Of a stretch of 6,439 nucleotides of DNA, positions 1-6,200 are shown piece by piece; position 1 is the stretch's first letter; each line of letters starts with the position of its first letter. This DNA comes from Cellulomonas sp. (GTDB taxonomy: Bacteria; Actinomycetota; Actinomycetes; Actinomycetales; Cellulomonadaceae), in contig JAPSIJ010000134.1 in NCBI GenBank assembly GCA_031178805.1, positions 1-6,439 on the forward strand, given 5' to 3'. The notes beneath the pieces were generated by a model, which did not search any database, was not told the origin of the DNA, and worked only from the letters and a program-made list of their open reading frames with translations. The position numbers were made by a program, and so were the translations under genes.

Positions 1-1226
1 GGGCCCTGCTCCCGGGCGATGTGCGCCCAGAGGGCCGCGGCGTCCCGGGACCGGCGCGGGCGCAGCTCCAGCCCGACCAGCGTCGCGAACGTCTGCTCGG
101 CGGGGCCCCCGGCGGCGCGGCGGCGGCGGATCATCTCGCGCAGCGCGACGGCGTGCGGCAGGTGCGGGAGCGCGGCGGTGGCGGTGACCTCGTCGACCCA
201 GCCCTCGACGAGCGCGAGCGCCGTCTCCAGCCGGGCGAGGACGGCCTGCTGCTCGGGCGTGGTCTGCGGGGCGAACACCCCGGAGGACAGCGCGCCCTGC
301 AGGGCGGTCGGGTCGGTGGGGTCGATGGCCCGCACCGACTCCTCCAGGCTCTCGACGTCGATGGTGATGCCGCGGGCGTAGGCGTCCACGGCGGCGAGCA
401 GGTGCCCGCGCAGCCACGTCACGTGGGTGAACAGGCGGCCGTGCGCCGCCTCGCGCAGCGCGAGGAACAGCCGGACCTCCTCCAGCGGGACGTCGAGCCC
501 CTCGGCGAAGTCGGCGACGTTCCGCGGCACCAGCGCGGTCGCGGGGTCGGCGACCAGCGGCAGCCCGACGTCGGCGAGGCCGAACACCTCGCGGGACAGC
601 GAGCCGGCGGCCTGGCCGACCTGCATCCCGAACACCAGGGCCCCGAGCTGGCGCATCATCGCGGCGGGGTCCAGCCCGCCGACGCCGAGCCCGGCGGGCA
701 GGCCGCCGCCCTCGGGCAGCTGGTCGGCGAGCGTCGTCGCCAGCGCGGTGGACATCGACGTGGCGACGGGCTCGGTGAGCGTGCGCCAGGTCGGCAGGGT
801 CTGCTCGACCCACTCGGACCGGGACAGCGCGCGCACCCGGCCGCCGGCGGGCGGCAGATCGGTGGCCGCGTCGAGCCAGAGCTCGGCGACGCCCAGCGCC
901 TCGGTGGCCTGCCGCGCCTCCGCCGGGCTCAGCGTCGGGTCGCCGCCGGTGACCGCGACCTGCCGGGCCACGTCGTGCGCCACGTCCCAGTTGACCGGGC
1001 CGTCGCCGCTGGACGACAGCATCCGCTGCACCTGGGCGACGACCTGCTGCAGCACCATCGGGTCGTCCGGCAGGCCGGACGCCTTGGCCATCTCGGCGGG
1101 GTCCAGGCCCTGCTCGCGCATCTGGCGCAGGGCCTCGTCGGCGTCGGGCCCGAACATCTGGCGGAGCATCTGCTCCCAGGCGGATCCGCCGGAGGGCTCG
1201 GGCTGTCGCTGGTCGTCGCTGCTCAT
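1..1226 (-). CDS. DUF2342 / Zincin_2 family putative zinc-dependent metalloprotease (partial, C-terminus cut by window edge)
   Basis: The minus-strand frame is open from the ATG at 1226-1224 to the window edge, giving 408 codons with no stop. It begins MSSDDQRQPEPSGG. Family members are, from memory, about 450-490 residues, so the last 50-80 are probably outside. The N-terminal third is Met/Gln-rich and helical, with FGPDADEALRQM at 25-36 and the family-like VNWDVAHDVARQ at 78-89. A Gly/Met-rich helical stretch (GALVFGMQVGQAAG) lies in the middle. The putative active-site region is REAAHGRLFTHVTWLRGH at 258-275: Glu259 and His262 fit the E-x-x-H half of a zincin HExxH motif, but Arg258 replaces the first His. 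There is no signal peptide or hydrophobic segment, so it is probably cytoplasmic. The start is supported by GGGAG with a 6-nt spacer. It is divergent from the YlbL-type protease gene. Family assignment is firm; peptidase activity and substrate are unproven. Confidence 0.92.
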   Translation of the reverse strand, partial: MSSDDQRQPEPSGGSAWEQMLRQMFGPDADEALRQMREQGLDPAEMAKASGLPDDPMVLQQVVAQVQRMLSSSGDGPVNWDVAHDVARQVAVTGGDPTLSPAEARQATEALGVAELWLDAATDLPPAGGRVRALSRSEWVEQTLPTWRTLTEPVATSMSTALATTLADQLPEGGGLPAGLGVGGLDPAAMMRQLGALVFGMQVGQAAGSLSREVFGLADVGLPLVADPATALVPRNVADFAEGLDVPLEEVRLFLALREAAHGRLFTHVTWLRGHLLAAVDAYARGITIDVESLEESVRAIDPTDPTALQGALSSGVFAPQTTPEQQAVLARLETALALVEGWVDEVTATAALPHLPHAVALREMIRRRRAAGGPAEQTFATLVGLELRPRRSRDAAALWAHIAREQG

Positions 1227-1232
1227 CGGTCG

Positions 1233-1237
1233 CTCCC
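1233..1237 (-). promoter_or_regulatory. Ribosome-binding site of the DUF2342 gene
   Basis: On the minus strand GGGAG lies 6 nt before the ATG at 1226. This is a normal Shine-Dalgarno spacing, and it fixes the start of a reading frame whose end is outside the window. Confidence 0.6.
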
Positions 1238-1255
1238 GGGGCTCGTCGAGGTGCC

Positions 1256-1261
1256 ACCGTA
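1256..1261 (-). promoter_or_regulatory. Candidate -10 box for the DUF2342 gene
   Basis: The minus strand reads TACGGT, which fits the actinobacterial TANNNT -10 pattern. It lies about 30 nt upstream of the ATG, leaving room for a short leader that contains the GGGAG site. No convincing -35 hexamer is found 16-18 bp upstream, so this is a weak prediction from position and pattern alone. Confidence 0.35.
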
Positions 1262-1311
1262 ACCACACCCGGATGCGCCGGGACCAGGCGCGGGGCGGCG
1301 GTTCGCTGAGG

Positions 1312-1329
1312 GCGCACGCCCCGCGCACG
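1312..1329. repeat. Short direct repeat, two copies of GCGCACG with an 11-bp period
   Basis: GCGCACG occurs at 1312-1318 and again at 1323-1329, separated by CCCC. The copies lie just upstream of the candidate -10 box of the YlbL-type gene, where an activator or the -35 contact would sit. In DNA this GC-rich, 7-bp repeats arise easily by chance, so a binding site is only a possibility. Confidence 0.3.
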
Positions 1330-1340
1330 GGCGCGTGGGG

Positions 1341-1346
1341 CATGAT
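1341..1346 (+). promoter_or_regulatory. Candidate -10 box for leaderless transcription of the YlbL-type protease gene
   Basis: CATGAT matches the T/C-A-N-N-N-T form of actinobacterial -10 boxes and ends 6 nt before the GTG at 1353. That is the spacing expected when transcription begins at the first base of the start codon. There is no Shine-Dalgarno sequence before either candidate start, which agrees with a leaderless mRNA. No -35 box is recognisable. Confidence 0.45.
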
Positions 1347-1352
1347 CGTCCG

Positions 1353-2510
1353 GTGCCCGAGCAGCCCCACCCGCCGCAGCCGACCCCGGACGACCTCGTG
1401 ACCCCCGACACCGAGGCCGAGCCCGGGCTGCCCGCCGAGCCCGCCGCGCCGGTCAGCAGGCGCGCCGCCCTGCTCAGCGGCGGGATGCTGCTCACCGCCG
1501 TGCTGCTCGTCGTGCTGCTGCTGATGCCCGTGCCGTACGCGGTGAACTCGCCCGGCCCGACGCTGGACACCCTGGGGTCGCACGACGACGCCGCGCTGAT
1601 CACGATCGACGGCGCCGAGACGTACGACTCGACCGGCGAGCTGCGGCTGACCACGGTGTCCACCACGGGCGGCCCGGGCTACCCGACCAGCGTGCTGGGG
1701 GCGCTCGCGGGCTGGGTCGCCCGCGACCGGCAGGTGCTGCCGGTCGAGGCGGTGTTCCCGCAGGACGCGACGCAGGAGCAGCTGGACGAGCAGAACGAGG
1801 CGCAGATGGTGTCCTCCCAGGAGAACGCCACGGTCGCGGCCCTGGAGGAGCTCGGCTACACCGTGCCCGTCACCCTCACGGTGCACGAGGCCGTCGAGGG
1901 CACCGGCGCGGCCGGCGTGGTCGAGGCCGGTGACGTGCTGCTGTCCGTCGACGGCGAGCCGCTGGCGTCCTACGGGCAGCTGATCGACCTGCTCGCGGAG
2001 ACGGACCCGGGCACGACCGTGACCCTCGGGGTCCGCCGTGACGGCACGGACCTGGACCTCGACGTGGTGACCGGCGAGCGCGAGGGCGGCGGCAGCCAGC
2101 TCGGCGTGTTCATCGACCCGACCTTCGAGCCGCCGGTGGACGTCGACATCCAGATCGACCGGATCGGCGGGTCCAGCGCGGGCACGATGTTCGCGCTCGG
2201 GATCATCGACAAGCTGACGCCCGAGGACGAGGCGGCCGGCGAGGTGATCGCCGGCACCGGCACCATGGACCTCAACGGCGCGGTCGGGCCGATCGGCGGC
2301 ATCCGGCAGAAGATGGCCGGCGCGCTGCGCGACGGCGCCTCCTGGTTCCTCGCGCCCGCCGGGAACTGCGGCGACGTGGTGGGCCACGTGCCGGACGGCC
2401 TCACGGTGGTCCGGGTCGGGACGCTGCACGAGGCCCGCGAGGCCGTCGAGGCGATCGGCGCCGGCGAGGCCGCGGACCTGCCGACCTGCACGGCGGCCGA
2501 CGCCGCCTGA
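1353..2510 (+). CDS. YlbL-type membrane-anchored PDZ and Lon-like (S16) serine protease
   Basis: A 385-residue protein with a Pro/Glu-rich cytoplasmic N-terminus, one membrane segment (about residues 40-57, preceded by SRR) and a protease part expected outside the membrane. A PDZ-like domain covers about 175-242 (GVVEAGDVLLSVDGEPL). The Lon-type proteolytic domain covers about 265-360. The catalytic dyad is visible as Ser275 in GGSSAGTM, corresponding to GPSAG of Lon, and Lys320 in GGIRQKMAG, corresponding to GGLKEK of Lon. No ATPase domain is present. The Bacillus subtilis relative YlbL helps degrade the cell-division inhibitor YneA; the substrate here is unknown. I chose GTG 1353 because a -10-like box lies 6 nt upstream. 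An in-frame GTG at 1335 would add six residues and cannot be excluded. The gene is divergent from the DUF2342 gene and convergent with the PPA1309 gene, stopping 3 bp from its stop codon. Confidence 0.93.
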   Translation: MPEQPHPPQPTPDDLVTPDTEAEPGLPAEPAAPVSRRAALLSGGMLLTAVLLVVLLLMPVPYAVNSPGPTLDTLGSHDDAALITIDGAETYDSTGELRLTTVSTTGGPGYPTSVLGALAGWVARDRQVLPVEAVFPQDATQEQLDEQNEAQMVSSQENATVAALEELGYTVPVTLTVHEAVEGTGAAGVVEAGDVLLSVDGEPLASYGQLIDLLAETDPGTTVTLGVRRDGTDLDLDVVTGEREGGGSQLGVFIDPTFEPPVDVDIQIDRIGGSSAGTMFALGIIDKLTPEDEAAGEVIAGTGTMDLNGAVGPIGGIRQKMAGALRDGASWFLAPAGNCGDVVGHVPDGLTVVRVGTLHEAREAVEAIGAGEAADLPTCTAADAA

Positions 2511-2520
2511 GGCTCAGGCG
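2504..2520. terminator. Small inverted repeat holding both convergent stop codons; possible bidirectional terminator
   Basis: CGCCTGA (2504-2510) and TCAGGCG (2514-2520) form a perfect 7-bp inverted repeat around a 3-nt loop, GGC. The TGA of the protease gene ends the left arm. The TGA of the PPA1309 gene, read on the other strand, ends the right arm. There is no T-tract on either side, so efficient intrinsic termination is uncertain. It is nevertheless the only hairpin visible between two convergent genes. Confidence 0.4.
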
Positions 2521-3113
2521 AACGTCGCCCGCAGCGCCTCGACGAGCCCGGGCACGACGTCCGGGCCCTGGCCCACGGCGTCGTCCCGGTCCGCCGACCG
2601 CTGCCGCACCGCGCACCAGGACGCCCCGTCGCGGAGCACGCCGACCGCGAGCCGGACGTCCTGCCGCTGCGGGTGCTCCAGCAGCGCGGCGAGCGCGGCC
2701 TCCGTGTCGTCCGGCAGGCCCTCCTGCGCCTCGGGCGGCAGCACGATCCGCTCGACGGTGATCGCCGCCCCGTCCACGCCCTCGGGCCACGCGATCGCGC
2801 CGAGCAGCCCCTCCAGGTCGTCGCTCGGCGGCAGGCCCTCCTGCTCGACCGAGGTGAGGTGCTGCGGGTCGGCGGCCGCCGCGGCGAGCACGTCGGCCGG
2901 CAGCTGCCCGGCGAGCGCGGGCTCGGCGTCGAGGGCGGCCTGCGTGCGGACCAGGGCGAACACCCGCACGGGGGCGTCCCAGCCGCCGGTGGCGACGTGC
3001 CGCTCGATCTCCACGACGGCGGCGGCCAGCGCGCGCTCGGCGGCGGTCGGCGCCGGCGCGGCGGGGGCCTCGGGCTGGTCGTCGGGCACGGGGGCGTCGG
3101 GGGAGTGCGTCAC
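2514..3113 (-). CDS. PPA1309 family protein of unknown function
   Basis: A 199-residue protein with no signal peptide or membrane segment, so probably cytoplasmic. Residues 1-25 are Pro/Ala-rich and look disordered. The folded part has motifs I recognise from the PPA1309 family: WDAPVRVFALV at 45-55, HLTSVEQEGLP at 85-95, ITVERIVLPPEA at 118-129, HPQRQDVRLAVGVLRDG at 147-163 and a single Cys at 167 in WCAVR. No catalytic motif is evident and I cannot assign a biochemical role. I chose the GTG at 3113 because GGAGGA lies upstream at ordinary spacing. The ATG at 3122 would have the ribosome-binding site directly abutting it and would add only three residues. The gene is divergent from the UPF0182 gene and convergent with the YlbL-type gene. 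Family membership is from memory of conserved segments and is fairly secure. Confidence 0.88.
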   Translation of the reverse strand: MTHSPDAPVPDDQPEAPAAPAPTAAERALAAAVVEIERHVATGGWDAPVRVFALVRTQAALDAEPALAGQLPADVLAAAAADPQHLTSVEQEGLPPSDDLEGLLGAIAWPEGVDGAAITVERIVLPPEAQEGLPDDTEAALAALLEHPQRQDVRLAVGVLRDGASWCAVRQRSADRDDAVGQGPDVVPGLVEALRATFA

Positions 3114-3122
3114 GCCCGCCAT

Positions 3123-3128
3123 CCTCCC
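3123..3128 (-). promoter_or_regulatory. Ribosome-binding site deciding the PPA1309 start
   Basis: On the minus strand GGGAGG is followed by 9 nt and then GTG at 3113. It directly abuts the ATG at 3122, leaving no spacer for that codon, so the GTG is the better start. Its first two bases belong to an arm of the neighbouring 9-bp inverted repeat. Confidence 0.6.
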
Positions 3129-3149
3129 ACCCGGGCCCGCCCCGGGTGG
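3127..3149. repeat. Perfect 9-bp inverted repeat in the PPA1309 leader
   Basis: CCACCCGGG (3127-3135) and CCCGGGTGG (3141-3149) are exact reverse complements around a 5-nt loop, CCCGC. In a minus-strand transcript this hairpin would end inside the ribosome-binding site. It could therefore affect initiation, or act in DNA as a dyad operator between the divergent genes. The symmetry is plain; the function is inferred. Confidence 0.5.
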
Positions 3150-3210
3150 TGGCCCGTGTGGGAACCTGGGCGTGCCCCGGCGCGTTGTGACCAGCGTGCG
3201 AGCCGGCTGT

Positions 3211-3231
3211 GCGCGGGTGATGGACCCGCGC
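3211..3231. repeat. Perfect 8-bp inverted repeat upstream of the UPF0182 gene
   Basis: GCGCGGGT (3211-3218) and ACCCGCGC (3224-3231) are exact reverse complements around a 5-nt loop, GATGG. The repeat lies 54 bp before the UPF0182 GTG, and its loop contains the ATG of a short upstream frame. It may be an mRNA leader hairpin or an operator. No recognisable promoter hexamers lie around it. Confidence 0.45.
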
Positions 3232-3288
3232 GGCCTGCCGGAGCGCGAGCGAGACCTGTACCCGACGACGAGGACCTCAAGGCCGTGA
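3220..3288 (+). other. Possible 22-codon upstream ORF overlapping the UPF0182 start
   Basis: The frame from ATG 3220 encodes 22 residues, beginning MDPRGLPERERD and rich in Arg and Pro. It ends at a TGA (3286-3288) that overlaps the UPF0182 GTG start in a GTGA arrangement typical of translational coupling. It has no good Shine-Dalgarno sequence. The same frame is open well upstream inside the antisense of the PPA1309 gene, so the openness itself is not evidence. I treat it as a candidate leader peptide only. Confidence 0.2.
3270..3274 (+). promoter_or_regulatory. Ribosome-binding site of the UPF0182 gene
   Basis: GAGGA lies 10 nt before the GTG at 3285. It supports that codon as the start, although the same frame stays open for more than 600 bp upstream. 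The next in-frame GTG upstream is about 130 bp away, among sequence with no protein-like features. Confidence 0.5.
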
Positions 3289-6200
3289 CCTTCGCCAACC
3301 CGTCCGCCCGACAGCCCCGGGGGCCGCGCCCGCCCCGACCACCCCGAGGGGCAGCGGGCCGGCGGCGCCCCAGCCCGATCGCGATCACCGTCGTGGTGCT
3401 CGCGGCCGTCGTCCTGGCCGTGCTGCTGCTCGCCCAGTTCTGGACCGAGGTCCTCTGGTTCGACCAGCTCGGCTACTCCCAGGTGATCTGGACCCAGTGG
3501 CTGACCCGCGGCGCGCTGTTCCTGCTCGGCTTCCTGCTGATGGCGGGCGCGGTGTTCGCGAGCCTGGCCATCGGCTACCGCAGCCGGCCGGTGTACGCGC
3601 CGTCCAACCAGGAGCAGGCGAGCCTGGACTCCTACCGGGAGGCCGTCGAGCCGCTGCGCCGCGTGGTGCTGTTCGCCGGGCCGGGCGTGCTCGGCCTGTT
3701 CGCCGGCATCGCCGCGTCCCAGCAGTGGAGCACCGTCCAGCTCTGGCTGAACAGCACCGAGGTCGGCCGGACCGACCCGCAGTGGAACCTCGACCTGTCG
3801 TTCTACATGTTCCAGCTGCCCGGCATGCGGTTCGTCGTCAGCTTCCTGATGGCCGTGACCGTGCTGGCGGGCATCGCCGGCATCGCGACCCAGTACCTGT
3901 ACGGCGGGTTCCGCATCGGCGGCTCGGGCAGCACGCCGCGCATGACGCGCGCCGCCCGCGTGCAGCTGTCGGTGACGGCGGCCGTGCTGCTGGTGCTGAT
4001 CGCGGCCAACTACTACCTGGACCGCTACTCGATCCTCACCCGCGAGGGCGACCGGTTCGAGGGCGCGTCCTACACGGACGTCAACGCGGTCATCCCGTCC
4101 AAGAGCATCCTGGCGATCATCGCGCTGCTCGTCGCCGTGATGTTCGTCGTCACCGCGGTGCGCGGCACCTGGCGGCTGCCGGCGATCGGCGTCGGCCTGA
4201 TGGTCGTCGGCGCGGTCGTGATCGGCGGCATCTACCCGGCGGTCGTGCAGCGGTTCCAGGTGAACCCGAACCAGCAGGACGCCGAGGCGCCGTACATCCA
4301 GCGCAACATCGACGCGACGCTGGCGGCGTACGACCTCGAGGACGTCGAGATCGAGTCGTACGACGCCAAGGTCACCGCCGAGCCCGGCGCGCTGCGCGAG
4401 AACGCCGAGACCACGGCGTCCATCCGCCTGCTGGACCCGCAGGAGGTGTCGAACTCGTTCCGGCAGCTCGAGCAGGTCCGCGGGTTCTACTCGTTCCCCG
4501 ACACGCTGTCGGTGGACCGGTACGAGATCAACGGCGAGAGCCGCGACACCGTGATCGCGGTCCGCGAGCTCGACCTCGACGGCCTCGACGTGCAGCGCCG
4601 GAACTGGACCAACGACACCACCGTGTACACGCACGGCTTCGGCGTCGTGGCCGCCTACGGCAACACCACCACGTCCACCGGCGCGCCGGAGTTCTGGCAG
4701 AGCGGCATCCCGTCCAGCGGCGAGATGGGCGAGTACGAGCCGCGGATCTACTTCGGCCAGAGCTCCCCGAACTACTCGATCGTCGGCGCGCCCGACGGCC
4801 AGGAGTGGGAGCTGGACTACCCGGACGACGAGTCGGGCGGCGCGATCAACACGTCGTTCCCGACCGACGAGGTGTCGGCGGGCCCGGAGATCGGCTCGTT
4901 CTGGCACAAGCTGCTCTACTCGATCAAGTTCGGCTCGGAGCAGATCCTGTTCTCCGAGCGCGTCACCGAGCAGTCGCAGATCCTCTACGACCGCGACCCG
5001 GTCGAGCGCGTGCAGAAGGTCGCCCCGTACCTCACCCTCGACGGCCGGGTGTACCCGGCGGTCGTGGACGGCCGGGTCAAGTGGATCGTCGACGGGTACA
5101 CCACCTCGGACCAGTACCCGTACGCCGCCGCCCAGTCCCTCGAGGACGCGACGGTCGACTCCCTGACGGTCACCTCGAACACCATCGAGGCGCTGCAGCC
5201 GCAGACGGTGAACTACATCCGCAACTCGGTGAAGGCCACGGTCGACGCCTACGACGGCAGCGTCACGCTGTACGCGTGGGACGACCAGGACCCGGTGCTG
5301 CAGTCGTGGAGCAAGGTGTTCGACACCTCGCTCGAGCCGGTGTCCGAGATCAGCGCCGAGCTGATGAGCCACATCCGGTACCCGGAGGACCTGTTCAAGG
5401 TGCAGCGCACCCTGCTCGGGACCTACCACGTCACCGAGCCGTCGCAGTTCTTCTCCGGCAACGACGCGTGGCGGGTGCCGAACGACCCGACCTCGGGCGG
5501 CCAGGAGGTGGCGCAGCCGCCGTACTACCTGACGCTGGAGATGCCGACGCAGGACTCGGCGAGCTTCTCGCTCATGTCGACGTACGTCCCCGCGGGCGGC
5601 AACGCCCGGGACGTCCTCACGGGCTACCTGGCGGTCGACGCCGAGGCGGGCAGCACCGAGGGCGAACCCGCCGAGGGGTACGGCAGGCTCCGGCTGCTGG
5701 AGCTGCCGCGCGACTCGACGGTCCCCGGCCCGAACCAGATGAACAACAACTTCACGTCCAACCCGGACGTGTCGAACGAGCTGAACATCCTGGCGCGCGG
5801 TGACTCCGAGGTCATCCGCGGCAACCTGCTCACCCTGCCGGTCGGCGGCGGCCTGCTGTACGTCCAGCCGGTCTACGTCCAGGCCGCGAGCGGCACCCAG
5901 TTCCCGCTGCTGCAGCGCGTGCTGGTGGCGTTCGGCGACCAGATCGGCTTCGCCAGCACGCTGGACGAGGCGCTGGACGAGGTGTTCGGCGGCGACTCCG
6001 GCTCCTCGGCGGGCGACGAGGGCAACGAGATCGCGCCGCCCGAGACCGGGGACGGCGCGGACGAGGGCACCGGCGACGGCACCGAGGAGGAGCCGGCCCC
6101 GGCCCCGACCGACGGCGCCACCGCGGCGCCGGGCGCCACGGACGCTGCCGGCCGGCTGTCCCAGGCGCTGGAGGCCGCCAACCAGGCCATCCAGGACGGC

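Noticed and set aside
21..1262. Long plus-strand open frames across 19-1401
   Set aside because: They are antisense shadows of the DUF2342 gene. Their Arg/Gly/Ala-rich translations resemble no family, while the minus strand encodes a recognisable protein with a ribosome-binding site.
1342..1344. ATG near the YlbL-type start
   Set aside because: It is out of frame with the protease and is better explained as part of the CATGAT -10-like box.
3120..3122. ATG as the start of the PPA1309 gene
   Set aside because: The ribosome-binding site directly abuts it. The GTG 9 nt further on has normal spacing. The difference is only three residues, so it is not fully excluded.
3185..3190. TTGTGA as a -35 box for the UPF0182 gene
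   Set aside because: No -10-like hexamer lies 16-19 bp downstream, so it is not reported as a promoter.
2673..3284. A 204-codon N-terminal extension of the UPF0182 frame
   Set aside because: It runs antisense through the PPA1309 gene and has no family similarity. The GTG at 3285 has a ribosome-binding site and gives the normal family N-terminus.
2514..5429. A 971-codon minus-strand open frame, antisense through most of the UPF0182 gene and continuous with PPA1309
   Set aside because: Only the last 199 codons are protein-like. The rest is Arg/Asp/Val/Gly-rich antisense, kept open by the G/C-ending codons of UPF0182.
3497..5803. A 768-codon plus-strand open frame overlapping UPF0182
   Set aside because: It is a frame-shifted shadow with Arg/Gly/Pro/Ala-rich content and no domain. 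The overlapping UPF0182 frame has clear membrane segments and family motifs.
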